A stretch of 22,121 bases of DNA from positions 21,443 to 43,563 of the forward strand of contig JAAAVE010000040.1 in assembly GCA_015679605.1 (NCBI GenBank), in the 5' to 3' direction. The position numbers were made by a program, and so were the translations under genes. The notes under the pieces were generated by a model that saw only the letters and a list, made by a program, of their open reading frames with translations, was not told the DNA's origin and made no database searches. Shown here piece by piece: positions 1-10,402 of the stretch (its first letter is position 1; every line of letters starts with the position of its first letter). The DNA comes from Podila epigama (taxonomy: Eukaryota > Mortierellomycota > Mortierellomycetes > Mortierellales > Mortierellaceae).

Positions 1-2490
1 TTGCGCAGAGGCTGTCGATGAAGATGTATTGTTGGCAGCATTTGTAGGAGCGGATACATTGATACCTCCATCCTTCTGCCTGCGATATTCAGCCTCTCGT
101 TGTCTCCATGCCTCTTGGTTCCGCAACTGGTTCTCATGAGTCTCCTTTGTCAACTTTTCAGGGAGAGCCTTCCAATTTGCAAGGGCCTGATCACGTTCAG
201 CAGCTGTCATAAGTGGCGTCTTGAACTGTGATGTCTTTGCTGCAGTGGCCTTGTTAGCTTCTTCTTCCTGTGCTTTCTTGGCCTTGTTAGCTTCTTCCTC
301 CTGCGCCTTCTTGGCCTCTGCCTTCTTGGCGAGCTCATCTGCTTTGGCTCTGGCTCTGGCCTGAGACTCTTGAAACTCGCGCTCTTCCTCAAGTCGACGC
401 TTTCTGGCTTCTTCCGCTGCATTCTTCATAGCCGTGGTTTGGTCTTCGGTTACATGGATAGGACGATCTTCAGTATCGCCGACGTGTCCGTTTGCATGAT
501 TAAACCCTGAATCCTTGTGACCAGAGTCATGCACGCCCATTGAACCGTGCGATCGATACCCAGGAGTAGGGTGCCCGCCCATAGGATGTCCCGAGGGAAG
601 TGGATCGTGAGGCCCATGGCGATCACTGAGATGATCTTTTGGTCGTGTCAGTAGCTGAAAGTCCCGCTGATGATGACGCTCAGGCATTCGGTCATTATAA
701 TGGGGGCGCTCATAACTGGGCCGTCTTTCCGGGTTGTGATTGATATCCCGGCCACTGAACTCACGATCTCGGGAATGGTTCGGCATACGGTTGTATCCTC
801 GGTCTCGATTCTCGAATGAATCTCGCCGTTCAAAGTGGCCATCACGATGGCCGTCACGGTGGCCGGCCGAATCGCGCCTCGGGCCTGAATACGTCTCCTT
901 GTGGCCAAAGGAGTCACGACGATTTGGACCAGAATGGCCAGACGAATCCCTTCGTTGGCTATACGGTGGTGCATTGCTTCTGTCTGCACTCGGTCGACGA
1001 ACCCCACTCTGCCAAAACTGTGATTGAGATTTGTCGCTGGGTGACTGACGGGTGGAAGGCTCAGACTGATGTTGGTAGAGTGACGAAGATGGAGCAGCAG
1101 CAGAACTGCCATTGGGCCATCCCCTATTAAAATCCACCTCTCCCCGTTCAACAACGCGCTCTTCCCGCAGTTCTGTTGGTTCTGTTGACGTTGGCTCCTT
1201 GCTTTTTACTGTGTCCTTTGCTTGTTCAGATGAAGTCGTAGTTGCAGTGACAACGACGGAACCGTCTGCAAATTGGATTTCACCTGCATTCAGAAAGTCA
1301 ACTCCCTCATCGTCAACCTATCAAAAGTGCGCAAAGGGAGAACAATGATAAAGGTCCATCGATCAATCAATCATTGAGTGAAGAGGGCATGTTGGTGTGA
1401 ATTATTGCCGTGACATTACCTCATCCCAGTTATTATCAGTCGACAAGCCTGACACTGATTTTGCCATTGCTTCGCCTGATTTTGATGAGGTATTCGATGT
1501 GGCCTAGTCGTGACAGTAAAAGAGTGCGCCAAATAGAATGAGTTAACAGCCAAACAGGGTGCTGAGAGTGGCAAATGCTGCCTTCACAATGTCAGCTGCC
1601 ATCCATTAATTGATGATGCCTTGACTTACATGCTCCGTCTTTCCATGTGATGCCTGTGTGCTATTGCTTGTGGTATTGGTATTCGACGATTGAGACTCTG
1701 CAATGAAAACACACAAAACAACAATAGGGGTGGGGGCGAGAAGGATAATAGGAGGATACCAGTGTCAGTCAGAAAAGGAGGGTAGGGGAGGGAGAAGGGG
1801 GCAACACTTGTCATGTTCCATTCCTTCAGTTGTATATAGGAGCACGCTCAGGATATTAAAGTTGACACGTACCATGGTCGGCATGATTCTTTTTTGACGC
1901 CTCTGCTGCAGTGGGATATTCCTCGAGATGATGGTCTTTCGTCTGGGTGACAAGACCCCATGCACGAGCAGGCGTCTTGTGCAAGGAAGAGGAGAGGGTG
2001 GGGCTGGAGTTGAGATGGGGCGAGTCGTTTCCTGTACTTTCAGTTGGAGGTGGACCTTTGGCAGTTGATCCTGTCTGTGTGGCAGCCGTTGTGTTGCTCG
2101 AAGGCACTGTGGGGCTGGAACCTTCTCCGGGTGTGGAGGCAGCCGATGGTGTTCCAAGTACAGATGTGGTAACTGACAGGGGCGAACCCCAGCTCGACCC
2201 TTGGGACATTAGGGAGAAGTCATTTCCTGCTTTCTCATGACGCCTGCTTGGCAAGTTGACGGGAAGTGGTGCTGACACGCGTGGAGAGTTGGACTTGCCG
2301 CGCTGTAATCCTTGGTTTGACCCAACGCGTCCTAATTAAGATGAGTGGTCGTGTGAGTCGCCTCATTTTTTTTCGCAGCACCAAATCGAGTCAAGCCGAG
2401 TAAAATGATGCCACACTCTGTGGCCACAATTGTCCATAATTTAAAAAGAAACTCACCATAAGATCTGCTGCTGCTATTGTTAGAATGCAT
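1..2490 (-). CDS. BAT2/PRRC2 N-terminal-domain protein, 3' part beyond window
   Basis: The model joins complement 2457-2490, 1873-2331, 1630-1697, 1420-1503 and 1-1317 (runs off the window). All joins are GT-AG and in frame, giving 654 residues with no stop. The start is the ATG at 2490, followed by a 34-nt first exon. Residues 37-51 (NLPS, then KAGND) and 132-156 (PARAWG, then EYPTAAEA) resemble the conserved N-terminal blocks of the BAT2/PRRC2 family, whose animal members bind RNA and translation initiation complexes. The rest is low complexity: Ser/Thr/Pro-rich to about 215, a short acidic patch with NWDE and VDDEGVDF, then Arg/Asp/His-rich sequence with four RRDS motifs (337, 348, 362, 379). 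A charged, probably helical Ala/Lys/Glu segment follows, containing a duplicated 11-residue unit. A role in mRNA binding or translation is inferred by family only. The divergent neighbour is RCC1. The C-terminus is not visible. Confidence 0.8.
250..315 (-). repeat. 33-nt tandem duplication inside the BAT2-like gene
   Basis: Two adjacent 33-nt copies (250-282 and 283-315) encode two near-identical 11-residue units built on KKAQEEEANKA. The copies differ at a few third-codon positions, so the duplication is not brand new. They lengthen a charged, helix-prone Ala/Lys/Glu segment of the protein. Confidence 0.85.
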
Positions 2491-3513
2491 AGTGTGGTTT
2501 TCTTCGTTGCGAGTTTAAATTGAGGTGGTAATGGCGGAAAATGGTGGCGAGGGCGAATATAACTAACATTGAAGTAATTGAGAAAAAACTTGTGGGGTTA
2601 AAACCGCTGCAAAAAAAAAAAAATCCAAGTCCAATACATTAGCTCCCAAAGTCCATTCAGTCAGTAGCCTTTTTTGGCGGGATGGACGACGAGGGAAAAG
2701 GCACCAACTACACGTGGTGCCCTTTTTTGTTAGTCCCCCCTGTCAATACCTTTTTGGCTTTTTTTTTGTAAACTTGTCTTTGTTTCCGGGAAGCTTCGTT
2801 TGAGTACTCGCGTGTTATTTTTTTAATTTGGCTCGGCCGGTGTTGTTGTGAAGCTTGCTTACTTTTGTTTTTTTGATTCGATGGGATATTGAGGGTGTGA
2901 AATGTACAAGGTGTGCCGAAAAAAAAAAAACAAACAAGGAAAAGAAAGCAAAAGGGATGGTACAGTGCGGCCTAAATGTACAAAAAAAAACGTATTGATA
3001 AGGCTGATGGTACAGTTGTTATGACACCAAAGAAATGAAAGAAAAAAAAGATGAAAAAAAAGAGAAAACACGCATGAATGGCGATGAAATGGTAGAATAG
3101 TGGTGAATGGGATGGAAAGGGATGGATGGGTGAAAAAGAACAATTGTGTTGGGTTTTGTTCAAAGAGAGAAGCGTGGGGAAGGAACCTTGTGAATTAGCA
3201 TCACGTGCTGTACGAGACGCGAGGTCGTGACTGTGGTCAGAGTGGCTTTTCAAATGCTATGCCATCCCCCAAACAGTTTTTTGTTTGTTTTTCTTTTGTT
3301 CGGCATCCCTTATTCTTCACTTACTAAAAAAAAACCATTACAACCATCATGACAAAAGGTGGGCAAAAGTCAAACTATACCAGCATCTGGACCAGGAGTC
3401 TCACAAAAGAAGCTCTGCTGGATGTCAAACGTGAAAACGTTATAACGACCGCAATCTGAATCTAACAAGAAAAAAAAAACACCCCCTCCTCGTCAACACT
3501 CATATGCAATGAA
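2491..3513. other. Divergent intergenic region, BAT2-like gene / RCC1
   Basis: About 1 kb between two divergent start codons, so it should hold both promoters. It contains many A or T homopolymer runs (for example near 2611-2623 and 2758-2768) and A/G-rich stretches around 3040-3065. I see no TATA box that can be placed with confidence, no open frame with normal codon use, and no tRNA-like sequence. Reverse-strand frames over 2859-3253 are Phe-, Leu- and Ser-rich readings of A/G-rich DNA. Confidence 0.6.
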
Positions 3514-3516
3514 ATG
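3504..3516 (+). promoter_or_regulatory. Three clustered ATGs at the RCC1 start
   Basis: ATGs occur at 3504, 3509 and 3514. The first opens a two-codon uORF (ATG CAA TGA) that ends at 3512. The second opens a different frame reaching 3799. The third starts RCC1 and has the best context, G at -3 and G at +4. If the transcript includes all three, RCC1 needs leaky scanning or very short reinitiation. The transcript start is unknown, so this is conditional. Confidence 0.5.
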
Positions 3517-5024
3517 GCGGACAAAGATACGGCAGCTGCTATCAAGCGCAAGGCTGATGACGAGGTTGTTATTCCCAAGCTTAAAAAGACCCGTTCAACT
3601 GGAGGTTCCCAGCTCGACCTGCCCCTCGCCACGATCGAATCCACTCCTGGTAAAGTCTACGTCTTTGGAACTGGAGACTGTGCCCAACTCGGACTTGGCG
3701 AGGACATTCTCTTGCGCAAGAAGCCTGCCAACCTGGCCGTCCTCAATGACAAGGAAATCGTTGACATTGCCGCTGGTGGAATGCACAACATGGCGCTGAG
3801 CAAGGATGGCAAGGTAAAAGCAAAAACGTCATGGACAATGGATGATCAATCGCTGCTGCATACTCGGGACCTAATATCTTTAATGTGATATGTCTGTAGT
3901 TATATTCTTGGGGAGTCAACGATCAAAAGTCTCTGGGCCGCTCGGGAGATGAATATGTACCCTTGCCTGTCGAAGGTCTGGATGATGTCAAGGTCGTCAA
4001 GGTGGCATGTTCAGATTCATTAACTGTTGCACTCACTTCTGAGGGTGATGTTTATACATGGGGAACTTTCCGCGTAAGTTTCATCTTTTTGTTCATTTTG
4101 TCTGGCCACGGGTTGCATTTGTGTAGCCCCTTCAACCCAATGTACAACATTGCCACTTACACAGAGTGTATGATTTTTTTATCGCCCCTCCGTGTTCTCG
4201 TCCCCCATCTTTGCATATAGAGTGCAGAAGGTATTTTGGGACACTCAACGGACACTGACGTTCAGGACAAACCTACAAAGGTCAAAGAACTTTCTTCCAT
4301 CGTCGACATCGCCACTGGAACAGATCACGTCTTGGCATTGAGCTCAAATGGACATGTTTACAGCTGGGGCAACGGCCAACAGATGCAGCTCGGTCGTCGC
4401 ATCCTGTCACGCAGAATGTTGAATGGATTGACGCCCGAGTCAGTCGGTGTCAAGTCGATGGTCAGAGTGGGTGCAGGCTCCTACCACTCGTTCTCAATTG
4501 ACAAGCACGGCAAGGCTTTCGCTTGGGGCCTCAACACCTATGGCCAATGCGGTAATGAAAACCCAAAGACGGAGAACATTCCTAGGGCGGAACCTATTGG
4601 ATCTTTGAAGGATCATGTCTTTATTGACATCCAAGGAGGAGAGCATCATTCGATTGCGCTGAGCAAGGGCGGCAAGGTTTATGGCTTTGGACGCTCAGAC
4701 AGCTATCAACTCGGTTTGGGATACACTGAGCTTCCTGGATCGGAGGACACATCGAGCCACAAGAAGGCTATCCGGGTGCCTACCCTCATCGAGGGTCTGC
4801 CCACTATCAAGACCATCTCTGTTGGTGGCAACCACACTCTTGCCTTGTCGGAGGAAGGTGATGTCTATGCCTGGGGATTCGGCGAGATGCTTGCATGTGG
4901 CAATGGAGAGGAGGAGGATGTTCAAACACCATTGAAGCTCACTGGAAAGCAGATTGAGAACTCGAAAGTGATCAAGGTTGCCGCTGGCGGACAACACAGC
5001 GTCATTCTCGCTGTTGATGTATAA
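3514..5024 (+). CDS. RCC1: RCC1, Ran guanine-nucleotide exchange factor
   Basis: Exons 3514-3813, 3900-4073 and 4221-5024 join in frame to give 425 residues. RCC1 (yeast Srm1/Prp20, fission yeast Pim1) sits on chromatin and loads Ran with GTP, setting the direction of nuclear transport and spindle assembly. Residues 11-27 form a bipartite basic nuclear localisation signal (KRK, then PKLKK). The rest is a seven-bladed propeller of RCC1 repeats, seen as recurring VYSWG / VYTWG / AFAWG / VYAWG strands and a GG.HS.AL pattern (AAGGMHNMAL, GAGSYHSFSI, QGGEHHSIAL, VGGNHTLALS, AAGGQHSVIL). The length is normal for the family, without the extra domains of RLD or HERC proteins. Introns are 86 and 147 bases. 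The gene converges on the transporter gene, 157 bases away. Confidence 0.95.
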
Positions 5025-5181
5025 GTTTAGTTGTCATACTCTTGTTTTTTTTTGTTCCCTTTTCTTTTTTTCTCGTCTTTCACTTTACTTTTGTTCATCT
5101 TCATATACTCATCCATCATCCTGCATCATTTTTTTTTAATAATTCATCAAACAAAAAGAGAAAAAATATTATATTAATGTA

Positions 5182-7383
5182 TTATTCAAAGTATCGGAAA
5201 GCAGGGTGTTTATCTGTTCCCTTGGCCAGCTCACATTCCCGATTGAATTGCTCAGGTGTGAGACGATCCCTGCGCCTATTCTCTCTTCGAAGGAGCCACT
5301 TTGTCGCCAATGTAGCCAAGGTCGTGATGAACAACAAGATACAACATATAGTGTGTCCACGTATATATTTGGGAGCTATCGATAACAATGAATGGGCATG
5401 AGTAAGCATATATCATACAACAATCTGACAGTTGTCATGTCCAAAAAAAAGTGTGTCTCAATCTCTCTTACCATCTTCAGTGCGGTAAAGTTGGGCCCCG
5501 ACGACACTTCCGATTTGTGCAAAAGAGATGACAGTGGCAATGGCAACACCTTTCTTGGTATGTCCGCCGATATTGCTGGCGGGCCAGGAAAGCTGGACAG
5601 GGATGAAAGAAAAGACACCTGAGGCGCAAATAGTAAGGCTGGCATACTTTGCCCATAGAGGGGAATCTCGCGTCATGACCAGAAGAAAATATCCCAAGGT
5701 GGCCATGGCCTCTGATGCAGCGGCATGGTAGCCTCGTTCTGACATGCGGTCGGACGAGAAGGCCATGGAGATGGTCACAACACAAGCAATCGCGTATACA
5801 GGAGCTGTCATTATCTGCGTGGTGATCGGACTGATTGGAGGTTTGAAGAGAAAATGAAAGAGACGCGTGAGTATTATTCTTTTCATTTTTTTTTTTTTAC
5901 CAGATGATATACATGAGGTTGACATGCAGTATTCGCTTCTCTTGCTTTTTCATGCACTCACTCATAGTCAAATCCTCGGACAATCGAAGGGATAAACAAA
6001 CCAAGGGATGAAAACGCAATTGAATGCAAAAGGTTTGCAGCTGTGTGAATGTACACCTTCCAGTCAAGAAAGACGGACCACACCTCGGCCCATGAAAATG
6101 ACGTCTGGGTTGCTGCTCCGACGTCGACTTTAAGCCGCTGAATGTTGAGTTGCTTCTCATCCTCGGTCAGGAACTTTGCTGTCTCAGGAAAGTCGGGGAG
6201 AAGAAAGAATGTCAAAATGGCAAAGACGATCGTTGGGAATCCCTCTATGATAAAAATCCACTGCCATGCGCGCAGGCCACCGACGCCATGGAGCTGCGCG
6301 ATGCCGTAGGCAAGTAGGCCACCAAAGGCACCTGCGACTGTTGCAGCCGAAAAGAAGATTCCTACGCGCAGCGCTTGTTCCGTTCGCCGGTACCAGAGTG
6401 AAATGATCTGTTTGGAAGAGTAAATCGACTCGTACATTCAGTCTTTTTTTAGGTCGTACAGTCGCGTCTTGAGAAAATGGTGCGAGTTAACTTACATAAA
6501 CAGGCGCCGGTGCATATCCCTGTCACACCCACACATGCAGACGAAGAAAGAAGGAAGCAGACATCATGTTTAGCCATTTGAAGATTGTCAATAACTGCAT
6601 AGATATAGATATAATGACATTCGTCTTACTGACTCGGCAAGGCCTAGGATGAAGCGGGTGACTAGCAAGTCTGAGCCATTTTTGACACCTGCCATACACA
6701 TCGAGACCGTGCCCCAGCAGAGCATTACAATGGCAATCCACTTTCTAGGGCCCATTCTTTTAAGCTATACAAATTCAGGTAAGTTGACATTTTCAAGACC
6801 TACAAAAATCCGATAACTGTCAAGGATGATGATTACCATGAGGTTTGCTGGGATTTCACCTACACCATGCCAATTGAAAATATATTTGTTAGCGAGCATA
6901 TAGTAACTGTACGAACATACTGAACATGTTGTCATAGCTCACCTATCACATAGCCCACGTAAAAGATGCTCAGTGCAGTGTTGTAGATTCCAGGCGCCAG
7001 ATTCAAGTCTTCTTCCAGATTAGCAATCTTTGCGTTTCCTAAATATCGCCAACCGGCGGTTTTCTATTAGCGTTCTTCTAAGAGTCATTTTCCTTTCTTG
7101 TTTGACAACCATCAATTGCGACCAAGCTTGTACCAATGTTGGAACGGTCCAGGTAGGAACAGAGGTACAGGATTGATAGTAAGGGTACAATGTGCTTGTC
7201 CACCTTCCACCGAACTCGCTGGACTTCCTTTGAGTTTGGGTCGAATCTATCGTTCTCGTCTTCAACCATTTGTAGTTTACTATGCTCGCATTGCTCCAGG
7301 TCATTCTCTGGGAGGTGTATCATTGATTCTGGGCTTGGCGATTGGTGAGCCTCTGGCGAGGCCACAGTGATTGAAACGACCAT
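5182..7383 (-). CDS. MFS transporter, Dal5/allantoate permease (ACS) type
   Basis: Eight exons on the complement: 7134-7383, 6943-7038, 6837-6859, 6630-6764, 6496-6519, 5962-6407, 5472-5830 and 5182-5375. They join in frame to 508 residues, a normal length for the family. ACS-type carriers import organic anions such as allantoate, nicotinate, pantothenate or tartrate across the plasma membrane by proton symport; the substrate here cannot be told. The cytosolic N-terminus (1-60) is polar. TM1 ends with the family motif YLDRSNIGNAKI. The TM2-TM3 loop has GEIPANLM followed by LKRMGPRKWI, the motif A region. TM4 follows with RFILGLAESGYAPA and then SLWYRR. The C-terminal tail is basic. The ATG at 7383 is the first possible start in the frame: an upstream reading begins only at a TTG. 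Two exons are 23 and 24 nt long. Confidence 0.92.
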
Positions 7384-7858
7384 GAGTGTAGTAGGGGGAA
7401 GGCGAGGATGTAGGATATGGACAAAAAGAAAACTTTTACAAAGCAAGAAGTGTCGCCTTTTTGAAGGAACTCAAAAGTCTTTTTTTTTTTCTTTTTTTTT
7501 TTACTTGGGTTGTTCTTCAACATCCTGTAACAACTCTCTTCGTTTTATCAAGCAGTAAATGGCCCCAAGGAGGTTGGTCTCTGCACATCCAGGAGAGCTC
7601 AATGGTGGACGTACAGATGTCCCTTACATATCACTCCTTTTTTTTTTTGTCGAGCAACAAAAAATTCACGTTGTGCATAGGACAATTCAAAGTTATCAAG
7701 TTATCAAAAAATAGTGGAAAATATTCATTAAGGGGAGTTTATCTACTTCCCACCCACACCTGTAGTGAATCCGCAAGCCACCAATTCTGTTTACCACAAA
7801 CTCGCTCTCCAACATTCCGGTGATCACACCACTTTCTCCACCTTCATACATTCACACC
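7384..7858. other. Divergent intergenic region, MFS transporter / bL12m
   Basis: 475 bases between divergent start codons, presumably carrying both promoters. There is a long T tract interrupted once at about 7480-7502 and another near 7640. The last 60 bases before the bL12m ATG are C/T-rich, typical of fungal leaders. No further gene or RNA seen. Confidence 0.55.
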
Positions 7859-9348
7859 ATGGTAATTAGCATGAAGGCGCACGACTTTGCTCCAACCAGA
7901 ATTCGACATTCAACCCACCTATCGACAGCTTATAGTTTCAACGAGGATTGTTCTTCATACACGGCAATTGCAATTTCGAAAAAGAACTTTTTTTTGTTTT
8001 TTTCTCTTCTCTTCCTCGGTGAACTTTTTTTTGCCTGATCAGAACCATTCTCCTGGCTTGCATGCTGGCACATGCTGGCACCTACAATCATGCCAATCAA
8101 AACAGCTCTTTGCAAATGAATGCACTTGCCTCCTCCTTCCCATCCTTCCTTCCCTTTACAAGGACAGGTTCCGTTTTTTTTTTGTGGAACCATTTCTTTT
8201 CGACCCATTCGAAATCACTTACGCCCTGTTTCTTTTACTTCAACGCTCTTTCTAGTTGCGCACCATCTCTGCTCGTCTTGCTCCCCGCACTGTCTCCAGG
8301 TACGGATAACATATTTACTCTCGGAGGGTTGTTCTATTCCCTCCTTTGTGGCTCAAAGTCAAGGTTATCCGATATCTAAGCGTCTCCCTCTCTCTTTTTT
8401 TTTTGTCGTGAAATCATTTATAGAATCGCCCCTCGCGCTGTTGTCAGCAGAGCTGCCTTCTATTCCACAGAGACCAAGTTGGATGCTCCTGGATCAAGTA
8501 AGGAGGTTGACCCCAAGATCGTCTCCATTGTCGATCAGATCTCGGGATTGACCCTTCTTCAGACCGCCGACTTGGTTTCTCTCTTGAAGGTACAAAATCA
8601 TTTTTTTTTCTGATCTGGCAAGAACAAAAAAGTTGCTCCGAGACTTGGATCTTGATGATGCATACATTTGTTCCTATGCGTGTATTGTTGTATGAGAGAG
8701 AGAAAATATTCATTTTTTTAACATGCTTTTTGTTTTTTACTTGTTGATCTGTTTATTAGACTCGCCTTAACATTCAGGAGATTGCCATGCCCGTTGGAGG
8801 TGCCCCTGCTGGTCAGACTGCTGCCGCTGCTGCCCCCGTTGAGGTGCGTGAAGAGGCGAAAAAAACCTGGAGTTTTCCTTTTTTTTTTGGTTTTTCTTAC
8901 ATCAGCCTTCATATACAGTCGGAAAGTGACTCGGACTTGTTTGACAATGGACTCACGCTATTTTCACCCTTTTCCTGGTTTTAATAGGAGGAGAAGGTTG
9001 CTGAGAAGACCGAGTTCAGCGTCAAGCTCGAGAAGTTCGATGCCGCTGCCAAGGCAAAGTTGATCCGTGAGATCAAGAACATTGTTCCTGGCATCAACTT
9101 GGTCGAGGTAAGGAAGCTAGTTTACATGGCGCCTCTTGTTTGTCTTTCCATAACTTTTTCATGTTGTGGGTCCTCGAGATGCTTACTCTACCCGTCCAAT
9201 TTTTTTTTCTTGTTTGTAACCTCATCCATAGGCCAAGAAGTTTGTTGAGGGTGCACCAAAGATTGTCAAGGAGGGTCTTCCCAAGGCCGATGCTGAGAAG
9301 CTCAAGAAGACCCTTGAGGATCTCGGAGCCACCGTTTCATTGGAGTAA
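7859..9348 (+). CDS. MRPL12: Mitochondrial ribosomal protein bL12m (L7/L12)
   Basis: Proposed exons are 7859-7861, 8256-8299, 8424-8589, 8760-8843, 8988-9107 and 9232-9348, giving 177 residues. Exons 2-6 are firm. The protein forms the flexible L7/L12 stalk of the large mitochondrial subunit, recruiting translation factors. Residues 1-30 are rich in Arg, Ser and Ala without acids, a mitochondrial targeting sequence ending near the AFYSTE cleavage-like site. Residues 45-80 are the dimerising N-domain ([20 protein letters not shown]), 82-105 an Ala-rich hinge, and 107-177 the C-domain ([19 protein letters not shown], then [17 protein letters not shown]). Exon 2 has an in-frame TAG immediately upstream and no ATG, so the start must be spliced in. 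The best candidate is ACCATGG at 7857-7862, where the ATG is followed directly by a GTAATT donor. Confidence 0.88.
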
Positions 9349-9560
9349 ATGGAAAATACAAAAGGAATGGCTGTGTTAAATTAGGTTTTGTCCGTTTGTT
9401 GTTTTTGTTGTATCGCCCATTTTGTCTTTTCTCTCTCTCTTTTTCTTTATTCTTTTATTGTTACTACATATATATCTCATAAACTTCAAAGCGTACATTA
9501 TTGTCAACAGCCTGTTTGAAAGACACAATTGACAGGAAGGGGGAGAAAAAAAATTGGTCA

Positions 9561-10402
9561 TCATACTAGGAAGTACTTGACTGCAATAGCAGCCCAAAAG
9601 ACGTTAAAGATTGTAGCGCCAGTAGCTTTGAGATAGAACTGGGGGTCGTTAGGCTTGTAACGGAAGTCTAAAGAGTAAGTGGAGTGAATGGAGTGAATGG
9701 AGAGTAAGGACAACATGCATAAAAAGAAAAAATCGGATCAATTCCATGAACACTTGTAATAGAACTGGGAAAAAGTTCATCGCTGTCAATCAAAGGCCTT
9801 CGGAACTTACAAAGAAGGGCGCTCCAGGCGCCAAAGAGGCCGGACATCCAGATGAATCGGATAATATCATTGTCTTCGATCTTGGCAATACCAATGTCTC
9901 CGCGGCGTCTAGCGCAAACCATTACAAGGAAGTAGCTCCAGATATTGAGGAGGATAATGGTCGAAAACACAAAGAATGTCCAGACTCCAGTGGCGCCTAT
10001 GCACGGATCGAAGAGAATGATGCGATATAAAGAGAGTGTAAGTTAGGATAATGGAATTTTTTTCAGATCAGAACTTTTGCTGCGTGTTCCCTGCGTGTTC
10101 CCTGCCGTGTTCCCTGCCGTGTCCTGAGAGCAAACACGAACATTTGTTTCAGACTGTGTTGGTAACATACCCTCATGGTGACTCTGAATGGCGGCAGAGA
10201 GACGCCAGATGAAGAATGTGAGAAAGGTGATGACAACATAGCCAAAGTCTCTGAATGGTTTTGCGTCGTTCTCCTTGACAAACTGTTGCGAACGGGCAAA
10301 AAGTGAGCCCTCGGACCACATTGCGTTCTCTGCACGAACAGCTCTCTTTTGCGCCTTGGGGACCTTGGCTGCCTTGGCTGGCTTGGGTGCTTTGTTGACC
10401 AT
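9561..10402 (-). CDS. Small multi-span membrane protein, possibly DUF1294-like
   Basis: Exons on the complement, 10171-10402, 9811-9996 and 9561-9667, give 174 residues. I do not recognise it with certainty. Residues 1-30 are Lys/Ala/Pro-rich and basic (AKVPKAQKRAVR). A first hydrophobic span lies near 53-74 (FGYVVITFLTFFIWRL), a second near 80-104 (VFSTIILLNIWSYFLVMV), a third near 122-140 (FIWMSGLFGAWSALLYF), and a fourth at the end (TIFNVFWAAIAVKYFLV). The order of a basic ARRR loop, a Gly-rich span, then FRYKPNDPQF resembles the layout of the DUF1294 membrane domain (K/R loop, GG..GA span, FRHKT..F). That is a judgement by eye. The start is the ATG at 10402; the frame is open upstream but only with a TTG. 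Confidence 0.8.
10080..10124. repeat. Four-copy minisatellite in an intron
   Basis: Four head-to-tail units of 11, 11, 12 and 11 nt (CTGCGTGTTCC twice, CTGCCGTGTTCC, CTGCCGTGTCC). They lie inside the first intron (9997-10170) of the small membrane protein gene on the complement, about 80-125 bases from its acceptor. The intron is otherwise ordinary. Confidence 0.85.

Noticed and set aside
648-1154. 168-residue reverse-strand open frame over the BAT2-like gene
   Set aside because: It lies in another frame of the same strand as exon 5, and its exon-matched neighbour frame is open for 439 codons with the expected motifs. It is a shadow.
2859-3253. Overlapping reverse-strand frames with hydrophobic Phe/Leu-rich peptides
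   Set aside because: These are translations of A/G-rich intergenic DNA; they mimic membrane proteins but lack normal codon use and any conserved motif.
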